64,000 bases of DNA from Vagococcus entomophilus (GTDB taxonomy: Bacteria > Bacillota > Bacilli > Lactobacillales > Vagococcaceae): positions 186,001-250,000 of the forward strand of contig NZ_NGJZ01000003.1 of NCBI RefSeq assembly GCF_003987595.1, written 5' to 3'. The notes beneath the pieces are model-generated. The model had not been told where the DNA came from, did no database searches, and worked only from the letters and a program-made list of their open reading frames with translations. A program made the position numbers and the translations under genes. Positions 1 to 8,518 of this stretch are shown here, piece after piece. Position 1 is the first letter of the stretch; every line of letters starts with the position of its first letter.

Positions 1-563
1 AGGAAAACACCTGAGGAATCATTCGAGTGAAATTCCATAGAAATAACAAATTCTTGATCTTTTGTTGTCGTGATTGTTTTTTGATATACTTGGTCTGTTA
101 ACGGATTAGTAGTAGCCACTTTTTCGTCACCATTAAAGTTAACTTTTCCATCTGGCTGATTGTCTGGTTTCATTCCAGTCAACTTCATTCCATATAGTAA
201 TTTAATTTTATAGGTACGATTTGCTTTTAATTTGACATGTTTTTCCGCCAAAAAATGAGCATCCCCAATATTAAAGAAATTCGTACTTGCATAGTGAACT
301 TCTGTCTTAGGTCTTGTAGCATTTTGTAGAAAAACTTTCTCTACCGGGATATCCAATGTACTGGTATAATCTTTTAATTCCCAGCCAGTAGTTACATCAA
401 AGTTTCCGTCATCTTGTGTTTCTACTTTTTTGGTTGACACATTTTTCTTGCCTTTGACAGTTTGAGCATGTACCGTTTCGTTATAGACTAAAGTCGTTGT
501 AGCACCACCTGCTAAAACAGCAGTAGCAATAAGTAACGTAGCAAGTTGTTTTTGTTTGTTCAT
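1..563 (-). CDS. secreted protein of unknown function, 3' end outside window
   Basis: An open frame runs from an ATG at 563 off the left edge, giving at least 187 residues with no stop. The N-terminus (MNKQKQLATLLIATAVLAGG) is a lysine/glutamine start followed by a hydrophobic segment, ending near a VHAQ site that looks like a type I signal peptide cleavage site. The mature part is polar and rich in Thr, Lys and Asn, with no cysteine, no LPXTG and no domain I recognise. A good ribosome binding site (AAAGGAG) lies 7-8 bases before the ATG. It begins 23 bases after the stop of the next secreted-protein gene, so the two are probably co-transcribed. The C-terminus, which would show any wall anchor, is not visible. 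Secretion is well supported; the function is unknown. Confidence 0.75.
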   Translation of the reverse strand, partial: MNKQKQLATLLIATAVLAGGATTTLVYNETVHAQTVKGKKNVSTKKVETQDDGNFDVTTGWELKDYTSTLDIPVEKVFLQNATRPKTEVHYASTNFFNIGDAHFLAEKHVKLKANRTYKIKLLYGMKLTGMKPDNQPDGKVNFNGDEKVATTNPLTDQVYQKTITTTKDQEFVISMEFHSNDSSGVF

Positions 564-586
564 TTCAAACTCCTTTCTATTCCAAC

Positions 587-1078
587 CTAGTTATGGAACA
601 GTTGAACGTTTAACCTTCCAAAGTAGTCAATCTCCCCAACTAAATATTGATTCCAATTTTGTCCCCAGCAATTTTCTACATTCATAAAATAAGTTGCTTT
701 TGTAGAAGAATCCATACCTAAAGTTTGATAAAGGACATTCATTCCATATAACTCATTCCATGGTTGATCAACATCAATAAACATGTTATTAGCGATTACA
801 GCGCGGTAGCCACAATTGAATTTTCCATCAAATGAATGATAATACAAATCATAGACATCATCCGCTATTCTAGTTTGCACTAATGGATTATTGTGTTTTT
901 TGATTGTTAATTCACCTGAATTATTCGAAATAGTTTTTTCATTATCAGTATTTAAATTGAACGTTGTTGCCAATTTCATTGGTGCTTGCACTTCACTTGC
1001 TTCTACTTTCATTGATGTGCTATTCGAAAAAGCTAATAATCCCATTGCCATTGCAAAACCTAAAAATAATTTCTTCAT
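587..1078 (-). CDS. small secreted protein of unknown function
   Basis: 163 residues from the ATG at 1078. It starts with a classic signal peptide (MKKLFLGFAMAMGLLAFSNS), probably cleaved near KVEA-S. The mature protein of about 135 residues ends in an aromatic-rich region with YDLYYHSFDGKF, two cysteines (in NCGYR and ENCWGQ) and WNQYLVGEIDYFGRL. Two cysteines in an exported protein could form a disulfide; that is inference. The start at 1078 has TGGAG 8 bases upstream. An upstream ATG at 1099 would add seven residues and also has an AGGGG, but it spoils the signal peptide. It is followed at 23 bases by another secreted-protein gene and preceded by the Rgg regulator. I recognise no family. 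Confidence 0.75.
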   Translation of the reverse strand: MKKLFLGFAMAMGLLAFSNSTSMKVEASEVQAPMKLATTFNLNTDNEKTISNNSGELTIKKHNNPLVQTRIADDVYDLYYHSFDGKFNCGYRAVIANNMFIDVDQPWNELYGMNVLYQTLGMDSSTKATYFMNVENCWGQNWNQYLVGEIDYFGRLNVQLFHN

Positions 1079-1257
1079 AAAAAAAACTCCAGTCTTCATT
1101 AAATTTTTCCCCTATTATTTAGTTTGAGAGAACGCTTCCTCTCTTCCCACTTGCTTCTACTTTTGATTATGAAACTTTTAGTAAAAAATCATACACGCTT
1201 ATGTCTATAAATAAATTTCAACTAAATTTTCATGTTTAATAAACTTCCTCATTTTAC

Positions 1258-1271
1258 GTAGTGGCCGCTAC
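1258..1271. promoter_or_regulatory. GC-rich dyad between the Rgg gene and the secreted-protein operon
   Basis: GTAGTGGCCGCTAC is a 14-base inverted repeat with a single G-T mismatch in the arms, in an otherwise very AT-rich spacer. No run of T follows on either strand, so it is not a normal terminator. It lies about 180 bases upstream of the secreted-protein start and could be a regulator binding site. That role is inferred only from position. Confidence 0.35.
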
Positions 1272-1315
1272 TTGTCTATCTTACATCGTTTTCTCTTTAA
1301 CCTATATTTTTTTTC

Positions 1316-2188
1316 TTATATGACAAATTGCTCTTTAATATATTCTAAAACCTGCTCTTCATCAAAATATTTAATAATCAAGATTGTTTCTTCCATCATT
1401 TTTTTCCCTGTAACATATTCTCCTGTTTTCAAATAAAAGCACCCTTTTAAATATTTAAAAATCGCTCTTTCACAAATAAATTCTCCCGTTTCCACATGGT
1501 GCCTTATGGCATCTAAAAAAAATAAAGCTTCTTCAAAACAACTAGATTTTAGACAGACAAAAATAGTACTTAAGATAATTTTTATAATCATTCTTTTAAA
1601 CTCAATAGAGTCTGTATAAAGGAACGGTTTTTTTAACAATTCTTTAGAAAACACCAGAATTGTTTGAATATTTAATCTTGGCAAAGAAAAAGAATATAAA
1701 TATAAATCATAATGAGTCCATTGTTCCGTAGAAAATAAATATTCCGTTAATTCTTCAATAAAAACTTCCGAGACTTTCTTTTGATGTGTCACAATATCTA
1801 GTAATATATTAATCACAATTGAATTCAGCTTATATTTTTCTTCCCCATAAACTTTATACAAAGAGTCTTCTTTTTGTTCCAAACGTTTTAAAAGAAATAG
1901 ATTTTTTTCATTGTATAATCTTTTAATATTATTAAACAATAACGGCATCGGTGCTTCTTTATAGTTGTTAATGATTAGTTCAAACTCATGTAAGCTTATA
2001 TCCAACTTTTCTAATATCTTAATAAACTTATCCACAGTAATAATTGTGCTTCCTCTCTCAAATTTAGATAACAAAGAATACGACATAATCCCTTCTGAGA
2101 CATCTTCCAAACTATATCCTTTTGCAATTCGAATATTTCGTATGACTTCACCGTACAATTCCTCTTTGTTATCCCTAAAATACACCAT
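1316..2188 (-). CDS. Rgg/GadR/MutR-type transcriptional regulator
   Basis: 290 residues, the usual length for the Rgg family. Residues about 10-70 form an XRE-type helix-turn-helix (IRIAKGYSLEDVSEGIMSYSLLSKFERG), and the remainder is an all-helical, Leu/Phe-rich region like the Rgg C-terminal peptide-sensing domain. Members often respond to short exported peptides and control adjacent genes. The ATG at 2188 has AGGGGTG 8 bases upstream. Two small secreted proteins are encoded directly downstream on the same strand and are the obvious candidate targets. No short hydrophobic peptide gene was found nearby, so the inducer, if any, is unknown. Family assignment is good; specific role is unknown. 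Confidence 0.8.
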   Translation of the reverse strand: MVYFRDNKEELYGEVIRNIRIAKGYSLEDVSEGIMSYSLLSKFERGSTIITVDKFIKILEKLDISLHEFELIINNYKEAPMPLLFNNIKRLYNEKNLFLLKRLEQKEDSLYKVYGEEKYKLNSIVINILLDIVTHQKKVSEVFIEELTEYLFSTEQWTHYDLYLYSFSLPRLNIQTILVFSKELLKKPFLYTDSIEFKRMIIKIILSTIFVCLKSSCFEEALFFLDAIRHHVETGEFICERAIFKYLKGCFYLKTGEYVTGKKMMEETILIIKYFDEEQVLEYIKEQFVI

Positions 2189-2686
2189 ATCTCAGCACCC
2201 CTATCTCACGTTCAAAATTCCAAATATCCCTAGTTTATGCTGAGCAATATCCCACCTCCAAATAAATTGCTCTTAGAACTTACTCCTAAAAGATAACAGA
2301 TAATTAGCGGTTCAATATAGTCTGTTGACCTCCCTTTCTTTCCCCTCTATTATTCACTCGTTTTTTTTGAAAGAAGTTTTTTTGTACTATATTACAAAGT
2401 CCTAACACAGACATCCGAATTTTAAAATACGTGTTCGCTTCAATTCGATCATACTCTTTATTTTTAAAAATAAACAAAAAAATAACTTTTCAACACCTGT
2501 TTTTTGCTTATATAAAAAAAAGCCTTTAAAAAAGCTTTTTTTTAAAAAAATAAAATATATAATCAAACAAAAATTATATTTATTTTTATAGACGTTTGTA
2601 AGTAATCTGTGATTTTTCAAATGAAACCTGCCAATAATTTCTCTTTTTCAGACGCAATTCAGCTTTTTTAGCATTACAACAAATAA
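2189..2686. other. AT-rich spacer with no convincing gene
   Basis: About 500 bases between the regulator gene and the pnp terminator. On the minus strand two strong ribosome-binding-like sequences (GGGAGGT near 2330, GGAGGTGGG near 2255) lie in the presumed leader of the regulator, but the frames behind them close within a few codons. A run of A/T homopolymers fills 2340-2600. I see no RNA gene, and no coding potential beyond a low-complexity 72-codon frame that is crossed by a hairpin. Confidence 0.5.
2514..2543. terminator. bidirectional terminator-like hairpin
   Basis: Arms AAAAAAAGC and GCTTTTTTT with a loop of about ten bases give a hairpin flanked by T-runs on both strands. It could stop residual transcription from pnp or mark the end of an unrecognised short transcript. 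The arms are mostly A-T pairs, so stability is modest. Confidence 0.4.
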
Positions 2687-2731
2687 AAAAGTGTAAATCC
2701 AACATAAAAAAACTGTTGAATTTACACTTTT
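2687..2731 (-). terminator. terminator after pnp
   Basis: Arms AAAAGTGTAAATTCAAC and GTTGGATTTACACTTTT (minus strand) pair with one mismatch around an 11-base loop and are followed by TTATTT. It sits just past the pnp stop and ends the rpsO-pnp unit. Confidence 0.85.
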
Positions 2732-2749
2732 GCTATTCTTTTTATTTTT

Positions 2750-4897
2750 CTACTTTGAAGCAGCTTCTTGTTGCGCTGTACTTTCTTCTTTTGGCTCTTC
2801 TTTAATCAAAGCCTTCCTTGATGCATTGACACGACCTTGTTTGTCAATTTCCGTTACTTTCACATCTAGCATTTGACCCATTTTCAAAATATCTTCTACT
2901 TTGTTCACGCGTTCGTGAGCAAGTTGAGAAATATGGACAAGTGCATCTTTACCTTTGGCAATATTCACGAATGCACCAAATTTTTCAATGCGGACAACTT
3001 TCCCCTTGTAAACATGCCCGATTTCAATTTCTTTGGTTAATTCTTCGATGATTTGTTTTGCACGTTTGATCATTTGCGCATCAGCAGAAGCGATGCTGAC
3101 ATTACCATCTTGGTCAATGTCAATCTTAACTCCGGTCTCTTCAATGATTCCATTGATTGTGTCTCCACCTTTACCAATGACATCTTTGATTTTTGCAGGT
3201 TTAATTGTCATCATTTCAATCTTAGGCGCATACTCACTCAATTCTTCACGAGGAGCAGAAAGCGTGTTGGTTAAGACCTCTAAAATTTCCATACGAGCTT
3301 TTTTCGCCTGCATAAGTGCTTCAGTTAAGATTTGTTCGGTAATTCCATCAATCTTGATGTCCATTTGTAGAGCAGTAATTCCATCTTTGGTTCCTGCTAC
3401 TTTAAAGTCCATGTCTCCTAAATGATCTTCCAAGCCTTGAATATCTGTCAAGACAGTATAGTCTTCATCATTTTTGACAAGTCCCATAGCAATCCCAGCA
3501 ACTGGCGCTTTAATTGGAACACCTGCATCCATAAGCGCTAACGTTCCTGCACAAATACTTGCTTGAGAAGATGAACCGTTGGATTCTAAAACCTCAGCAA
3601 CTAAACGAATCGTATAAGGAAATTCGCTTTCAGATGGAATCACTTGAGAAAGTGCCCGTTCTCCTAATGCTCCGTGTCCAATCTCACGTCGACCTGGGGA
3701 ACCAGAACGGCCCGTTGAACCCACACAAAATTGTGGGAAATTATAATGATGAATAAAACGTTTGCTGTCTTCTACACCCAATCCATCAATAATTTGATGT
3801 TCTCCAAGCGGTGCTAGTGTACAAGCAGATAGAGCTTGCGTTTGCCCACGAGTAAACAAACCAGAACCATGGACACGAGGAAGTAGGCCAACTTCTCCAG
3901 CAAGAGGACGAATTTCATCAATTTTACGGCCATCAGGTCGGATTTTTTCAACTGTAATTAAACGACGAACTTCGTTTTTTTCCATATTTTCTAGGATTTG
4001 GCGAACTTCTTTTAGTTTTTTCGTTGCTTCTGCATCTTCTGCAAATTTTTCTTCATAAAGAGCGTATACGTCGTTTTTGACTGCTTCAATAGCATCTTCA
4101 CGAGCTAATTTTTCTTCTGTTTGAATAGCTGCAGTCATAGCCGGCATATGTGCGTCATTGACTTCTTTTTCTAAATCAGCATCAATCTGAAGTAATTGAA
4201 TCTCCATTTTTTCCTTGCCCACAGCATGCATAATTTCTTCTTGAAAGGCTACAAGCTCTTTGATAGCAGCATGTCCGAATAAAAGAGCCGCTAACATATC
4301 TTCTTCTGAGGCTTCAGCTGCACCACTTTCAACCATATTGATTGCATCTTTTGTACCTGCAACGCTTAGATGAATGTCACTTTTTTCAGCTTGTTCAACC
4401 GTTGGATTCAGTACAAATTCTCCATCAACACGACCCACATCCACTCCCGCAATTGGGCCATTAAAAGGAATATCAGATACGCATAACGCTAGAGAAGAAC
4501 CTAACATAGCTGACATTTCTGGTGTACAGTCTTGCTCTACACTCATCACAATATTGGTGACTTGAACTTCATTACGAAAGCCTTCTGCAAACATCGGACG
4601 AATCGGACGATCAATCAATCGAGCAGTCAGGGTAGCTTTTTCACTTGGTCTGCCTTCTCTTTTGATAAATCCGCCTGGGACTTTACCTACTGCGTACATT
4701 TTTTCTTCGTAGTTCACTGTTAACGGAAAAAAATCAACATCTTTTGCTTCTTTTGATGCAACAGCTGCTGTCAAAACCGCTGTGTCACCATAACGAACTA
4801 GAACTGCTCCATTCGCTTGTTTTGCTAATTGTCCAACTTCAACACTTAGAGAACGTCCGCCCCAGTTCGTGCTAAATACTTTTTTTTCTGTACTCAT
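2750..4897 (-). CDS. pnp: polyribonucleotide nucleotidyltransferase (PNPase)
   Basis: 715 residues. PNPase degrades RNA 3' to 5' by phosphorolysis and works in the cytoplasmic RNA degradation machinery. The expected domains occur in order: first RNase PH domain (about 10-230), a helical linker, second RNase PH domain (about 310-550) with the catalytic aspartates in [10 protein letters not shown], a KH domain ([15 protein letters not shown]), and an S1 domain ([18 protein letters not shown]) followed by a short Glu/Ala-rich tail. The ATG has AGGAG at suitable spacing. It follows rpsO on the same strand, the classic order, with a long hairpin between the two genes. A terminator follows directly. 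Confidence 0.97.
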   Translation of the reverse strand: MSTEKKVFSTNWGGRSLSVEVGQLAKQANGAVLVRYGDTAVLTAAVASKEAKDVDFFPLTVNYEEKMYAVGKVPGGFIKREGRPSEKATLTARLIDRPIRPMFAEGFRNEVQVTNIVMSVEQDCTPEMSAMLGSSLALCVSDIPFNGPIAGVDVGRVDGEFVLNPTVEQAEKSDIHLSVAGTKDAINMVESGAAEASEEDMLAALLFGHAAIKELVAFQEEIMHAVGKEKMEIQLLQIDADLEKEVNDAHMPAMTAAIQTEEKLAREDAIEAVKNDVYALYEEKFAEDAEATKKLKEVRQILENMEKNEVRRLITVEKIRPDGRKIDEIRPLAGEVGLLPRVHGSGLFTRGQTQALSACTLAPLGEHQIIDGLGVEDSKRFIHHYNFPQFCVGSTGRSGSPGRREIGHGALGERALSQVIPSESEFPYTIRLVAEVLESNGSSSQASICAGTLALMDAGVPIKAPVAGIAMGLVKNDEDYTVLTDIQGLEDHLGDMDFKVAGTKDGITALQMDIKIDGITEQILTEALMQAKKARMEILEVLTNTLSAPREELSEYAPKIEMMTIKPAKIKDVIGKGGDTINGIIEETGVKIDIDQDGNVSIASADAQMIKRAKQIIEELTKEIEIGHVYKGKVVRIEKFGAFVNIAKGKDALVHISQLAHERVNKVEDILKMGQMLDVKVTEIDKQGRVNASRKALIKEEPKEESTAQQEAASK

Positions 4898-4931
4898 TTT
4901 CTTTTCTCCTTCTTTTCCAAACCCGTGAACC

Positions 4932-4996
4932 TGTGCTACTAAACAAATGGGAACGTCTTTTTATAAAGGCACTCCCATTTGCATAGTAGTGTCACA
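4932..4996 (-). promoter_or_regulatory. long hairpin between rpsO and pnp
   Basis: On the minus strand TGTG-CTACTA-CAAATGGGA pairs with TCCCATTTG-TAGTAG-CACA, about 19 base pairs broken by a three-base bulge and a 2x2 internal loop, with a loop of about 20 bases. It lacks a terminal T-run, so it is not a simple terminator. In E. coli a hairpin at the same place is an RNase III site used in pnp autoregulation; a similar role here is inference. Confidence 0.6.
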
Positions 4997-5087
4997 TCTC
5001 ACGTTTTGGCTTGTTTCTTGCTTCTTTTTGTCTACAAACATGAAAAGAAAGCGAGATCCTAACGAACCTCACTTCCCATTACAGATA

Positions 5088-5357
5088 TTAACGACGTAAT
5101 CCTAAACTTTGGATTAATTCACGGTAACGTTGAACATCAGTTTTACGTAAATAAGCTAATAAGTTACGACGATGACCAACTTTTTTCATTAGTCCACGAT
5201 AAGAATGGTGATCTTTTTTGTGAACACGAGCATGCTCATTTAAGTGGTTGATTTCTTCTGTCAATACAGCAATTTGTACTTCTGGAGAACCAGTATCCCC
5301 TTCATGACGAGCAAACTTAGTCATAATTTCGTTTTTTCTTTCTTTTGAAATAGCCAT
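5088..5357 (-). CDS. rpsO: 30S ribosomal protein S15
   Basis: 89 residues from the ATG at 5357 ([20 protein letters not shown]), matching the usual S15 length. S15 is a primary binder of the 16S rRNA central domain and helps form intersubunit bridge B4. Conserved stretches include [35 protein letters not shown] and [18 protein letters not shown] sits before this start; an in-frame ATG at 5378 would add seven residues unlike the family. It is followed by pnp, as in many bacteria. Confidence 0.97.
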   Translation of the reverse strand: MAISKERKNEIMTKFARHEGDTGSPEVQIAVLTEEINHLNEHARVHKKDHHSYRGLMKKVGHRRNLLAYLRKTDVQRYRELIQSLGLRR

Positions 5358-5562
5358 GTATTCCACCTCTTTCATCAAATTTCACCCTATAACTGAGTAA
5401 ATCGTTGGTGATTCGAAAAACCAAGTAACAGGCGGTACAGTCTTATACCATACACGTTTACTCTACAGGATTTAACGCTAAAAATCAAGAAAAATAAATA
5501 GAATTTTCGTTCCTTGAACAGATTCTCTTGCCTTCGATCAGTAGTCAGAATTTATGCAAATA

Positions 5563-5571
5563 TGTTATACT
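5563..5571 (+). promoter_or_regulatory. extended -10 promoter for def
   Basis: TGTTATACT is an extended -10 element (TGn plus TATACT). No good -35 box is seen at 17 bases. It lies 70 bases upstream of the deformylase start. Confidence 0.55.
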
Positions 5572-5641
5572 ACTAATAGAATTTGATGCATTCCATTCCT
5601 ATAAAAAATGGTTTGAACTGCAATTGAAAGGAAGACATAAT

Positions 5642-6205
5642 TTGATTACAATGAAAGACATCATTCGAGAAGGAAACCCTACGCTTCGAAAAGTGGCCGA
5701 AGACGTTCCCTTTCCTCTATCAGATGAAGACCGAAAATTAGCCGAAGAAATGCAAACTTTTTTAACAAATAGTCAAGACCCAGTTCTTGCTGAAAAATAT
5801 GGTTTACGTGGTGGGGTTGGCTTAGCAGCACCTCAATTGGATGTTTCCAAAAGAATCATTGCTCTTCTTGTTCCGAGCATGGATCCGAAAAATCCAGAAC
5901 CTACTTTGGATACTGTGATGTTCAATCCTAAAGTGATCAGCCACTCTGTTCAAGAGGCGTGTCTAGCAGATGGTGAAGGCTGTTTATCTGTAGATCGTGA
6001 TGTTCCAGGGTATGTTGTACGCCATAATAAAATAACCGTAACCTATGAGGATGCACAAGGAAACAAACAAAAAAAACGCTTCAAAGGCTACGAAGCAATT
6101 GTGGTACAGCATGAAATTGATCATACTAATGGGATTATGTTTTACGACCACATCAATACCAAGGCACCTCTTACATTAAAAGAAGGCGTACTTGTAATTG
6201 AATAA
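5642..6205 (+). CDS. def: peptide deformylase (long Gram-positive type)
   Basis: 187 residues read from a TTG at 5642 ([16 protein letters not shown]). It removes the formyl group from nascent N-formylmethionyl proteins. All three metal and active-site motifs are present: [13 protein letters not shown] and HEIDH. The insertion between motifs and the length are those of the longer Gram-positive class. The TTG start is chosen because AAAGGAAG lies 7 bases upstream, whereas the ATG at 5651 would be 16 bases away. It is a single-gene unit with its own promoter and terminator, divergent from rpsO. A second, shorter deformylase lies next to fmt at 54.7 kb. Both look catalytically intact. Confidence 0.95.
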   Translation: MITMKDIIREGNPTLRKVAEDVPFPLSDEDRKLAEEMQTFLTNSQDPVLAEKYGLRGGVGLAAPQLDVSKRIIALLVPSMDPKNPEPTLDTVMFNPKVISHSVQEACLADGEGCLSVDRDVPGYVVRHNKITVTYEDAQGNKQKKRFKGYEAIVVQHEIDHTNGIMFYDHINTKAPLTLKEGVLVIE

Positions 6206-6300
6206 TCTTTTCTAAGTATGAAGTTGGGGTATAAAGTTTTCATTCCAACGAATAAGCAAGAGTGGATTTTGCTGCTCCCACTATTTATCTGGATACTAAG

Positions 6301-6340
6301 AGTCTAGGACACAACGCAAAAGTTATGTCCTAGACTTTTT
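6301..6340 (+). terminator. terminator after def
   Basis: Perfect arms AGTCTAGGACA and TGTCCTAGACT around a 14-base loop, followed by TTTTTA. Confidence 0.85.
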
Positions 6341-6402
6341 ACTTTCTCTTGACAAAAAATGGTTGTATTTTCAGCAAAAAGGAAGCAGATGTTCTCACCG
6401 AC

Positions 6403-7182
6403 TCATTCTAAGATATGGAGTGCTTCAAGTGCTTGAAAAATTCCTTCTTCATCGTGGCTTTCCGTCACATAATCGCCAATTTTTTTCAGATCATCCGTTG
6501 CATTCCCCATGACAATACCTGTTCCAGCAAGCTGAAGCATCTCACGATCATTTTCACCATCGCCAAAAGCAATAATATCTTCTTGGTGAATCCCTTGGTT
6601 GTTTGCCATATGCAACAAGGCTTGCGCTTTTGAGCCATCATGAGGCAAAACATCCACCGCCTCCTCGTGCCAGCGAACAAAACGAAACTCGGGAAACTCT
6701 GAGGAAAATATTCCCTCTTGATTCTCTCCATAAAAAGCTAGCGCTTGGTAAATCGTTTTTTTGTTTTCACTAAAAGATTTCTTTGGTGGAACACAAGCCC
6801 CAAAGCTAAACATAGCACGTTCCATTTTTTTTCTATCAAAATCAGAATGACGATAGATGGCATCCATATTTTGATAGGCCAAATCGATGCCTTTTTCCTG
6901 TGTTGCTTGCAGTAGGCGCTTAAACGCCTGTCTATCAAGTGGATTTTGGTAGACCACTTGATGTTTTACATAAGCTAGTGCACCATTACACAAAACGTAA
7001 TGATCAAAGTCTCCTTCTTTGATTACTTCTATGGACAAAGGTAAGCTTCTACCAGTTGCAATCGTAACCAAATGACCTGCTTCACGCAACCTTTTTAAGG
7101 CTAATTTTGTCTTGTTCGTTATCCTTTTTTTACTATCCAATAAGGTACCATCCAAATCAAATGCAATTAATTTTTTCTTCAT
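6403..7182 (-). CDS. Cof-type HAD-superfamily sugar-phosphatase-like hydrolase
   Basis: 259 residues. HAD motif I is at the N-terminus (FDLDGTLLDS, nucleophile Asp about residue 9), motif II in VTIATGRS, and motif IV in FGDGENDREML near residue 207. The C2-type cap between motifs II and III identifies the Cof/YidA subfamily, which dephosphorylates sugar phosphates, nucleotides or flavin precursors; the actual substrate cannot be read from sequence. It is a single gene on the minus strand between convergent def and the FNT channel gene. A paralogue lies between smc and ftsY. Confidence 0.88.
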   Translation of the reverse strand: MKKKLIAFDLDGTLLDSKKRITNKTKLALKRLREAGHLVTIATGRSLPLSIEVIKEGDFDHYVLCNGALAYVKHQVVYQNPLDRQAFKRLLQATQEKGIDLAYQNMDAIYRHSDFDRKKMERAMFSFGACVPPKKSFSENKKTIYQALAFYGENQEGIFSSEFPEFRFVRWHEEAVDVLPHDGSKAQALLHMANNQGIHQEDIIAFGDGENDREMLQLAGTGIVMGNATDDLKKIGDYVTESHDEEGIFQALEALHILE

Positions 7183-7248
7183 AATTTCTCCTTTCTCATC
7201 AAAAAGTAAGGGCTTTCATTCATTATAACAAATAGTTGTCCAAAAAAA

Positions 7249-7283
7249 AAGAAAGGTCCGAAAAAGTAGCTACGGCCTTTCTT
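7249..7283 (-). terminator. terminator after the FNT channel gene
   Basis: On the minus strand AAGAAAGGCCG pairs with CGGACCTTTCTT (one bulge), followed by a run of T. It sits between the FNT gene and the HAD phosphatase gene. Confidence 0.75.
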
Positions 7284-7307
7284 ATATTGCATTTTATTTT
7301 TATAACA

Positions 7308-8105
7308 TTAATCTAAATACGTAGTTTCTTTGTTGTTCAGCCAAGCATAGCCAAGTCCTATAATAAGCCCGCCACCGACAAAGTTTCCTAAGAAAGCAAA
7401 ACACAAGTTGTGGAGGATACTTGCAGTAGTCATCGCTGCAAGTGTCCCATGCGAAGCAAAATAAGCAAGTGTAAAAGCTGGGAAGTTGGCGATAACGTGT
7501 TCGAAGCCTAAAAAAGCGAAAATGAAAATAATGAAGATTGTACTTGCGACTTTCGCACCATCATCTTTCATGCGCAAAGTCGCAATGACCGCTGTGTTTA
7601 CTACAATATTTGCAAATATTCCTTCAATAAAAATTTGCAATGTAGATTTCTCTAATTTTCCAGCAATCGCTGTAAACAAATAGTTATCTGGTGTTAAATT
7701 TTGGAAAGGACCGGTTAGAGAAACAAGATAACCAAATACTAACCCACCAATTAAATTGAACAATACACAAGAAAATAAAATTTTTAGTGCTGTAGATAAT
7801 GGCGTTTTTTTCGTGTAAACCCCAATTGTCATATACATCATATTAGACGTTCCAAGTTCGGCATCCATATACACAATCATGACAAGCGACCAACTAAACA
7901 TAAATGCATAAAGCATTTTGCCTAGACCATGTGTAATGTCTTCCCCTTTCATCGCAATGGCGAACGCTACCGCGGTTCCAAGGGTCAAAAATAAACACGC
8001 CAAAATCGCACGAATGAAGTAACGACTTTTGCTTTTGCTGAACAAATCCATCTTTTTATCGATTGAATAATCGATATTTTCCATAAGACCTGAAATATGT
8101 TTCAT
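7308..8105 (-). CDS. formate/nitrite transporter (FNT) family channel
   Basis: 265 residues with six hydrophobic segments. FNT proteins are pentameric channels for small monovalent anions such as formate, nitrite, hydrosulfide or lactate. The family's conserved pore histidine is in FLGFEHVIANFPAF, and the repeated half-helix regions are at GTSNMM and ILHNLCFAFLGNFVGGG. An AAGGAG precedes the ATG. It is monocistronic with its own terminator. No pyruvate formate-lyase or nitrite reductase gene is adjacent, so formate, although likely in a mixed-acid fermenter, is not proven as the substrate. Confidence 0.88.
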   Translation of the reverse strand: MKHISGLMENIDYSIDKKMDLFSKSKSRYFIRAILACLFLTLGTAVAFAIAMKGEDITHGLGKMLYAFMFSWSLVMIVYMDAELGTSNMMYMTIGVYTKKTPLSTALKILFSCVLFNLIGGLVFGYLVSLTGPFQNLTPDNYLFTAIAGKLEKSTLQIFIEGIFANIVVNTAVIATLRMKDDGAKVASTIFIIFIFAFLGFEHVIANFPAFTLAYFASHGTLAAMTTASILHNLCFAFLGNFVGGGLIIGLGYAWLNNKETTYLD

Positions 8106-8311
8106 CTTTGTGCTCCTTTTAATTATCTTTTTACTTCTAAATCATCTATTATTTTAAACACCTACTTGCTATTTGTCTACCTAAAAATGAAATTTTTCAC
8201 TAGTTTTCAATGCGCTTTCATTTTTACATTTATTCTAAAGTGAAAACACAGAATTTTACCATTCCCTTCTCATTAACCATTCATAAGTCGCTATTATTTC
8301 TCATATAAAAA
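8106..8311. other. intergenic region between FNT gene and rpsD promoter
   Basis: About 200 AT-rich bases separate the divergent FNT and rpsD genes. It must hold the FNT promoter on the minus strand, but no strong -35/-10 pair stands out and no gene is seen. Confidence 0.4.
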
Positions 8312-8340
8312 TTGACTTTTACAGAAGTTATCGGTATAAT
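8312..8340 (+). promoter_or_regulatory. strong promoter for rpsD
   Basis: TTGACT and TATAAT are separated by 17 bases, close to the sigma-A consensus. Transcription should start near 8347, giving a leader of about 170 bases. Confidence 0.85.
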
Positions 8341-8346
8341 TACCAT

Positions 8347-8500
8347 TGTGTAAAATAATGCAGCAAGAATCGAAAAATCACGTCAACAGTTGGTTGCCCC
8401 GTTTGGGTTTAATTGCGTAACCGCGGCTGCAAAGGTGAAGATTGAAGAATCAACTGAACGTATTTTTACTTTTCATGGGATTATTTTACTCCAAATAAAT
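8347..8500 (+). promoter_or_regulatory. structured rpsD leader, candidate S4 autoregulatory element
   Basis: The leader contains nested pairings: GCAGC (8360) with GCTGC (8426), inside it GGTTGC (8392) with GCGTAACC (8415), and inside that CCC (8398) with GGG (8405). S4 is known to repress its own gene through a structured leader in Bacillus and other Firmicutes. I infer the same here from position, length and structure; I did not match it to a covariance model. Confidence 0.5.
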
Positions 8501-8518
8501 TTATTGGAGGAATTTTTA

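Noticed and set aside
2237-2296. short plus-strand frame opposite the rgg leader, as a possible inducer peptide
   Set aside because: No ribosome binding site and not hydrophobic like known Rgg-linked peptides.
2402-2620. 72-codon frame on the minus strand in the AT-rich spacer
   Set aside because: It is Lys/Phe/Ile low-complexity, has no ribosome binding site and is crossed by a terminator-like hairpin.
3033-3425. 130-codon plus-strand frame inside pnp
   Set aside because: It is a shadow of the highly conserved pnp coding strand, with no start signals.
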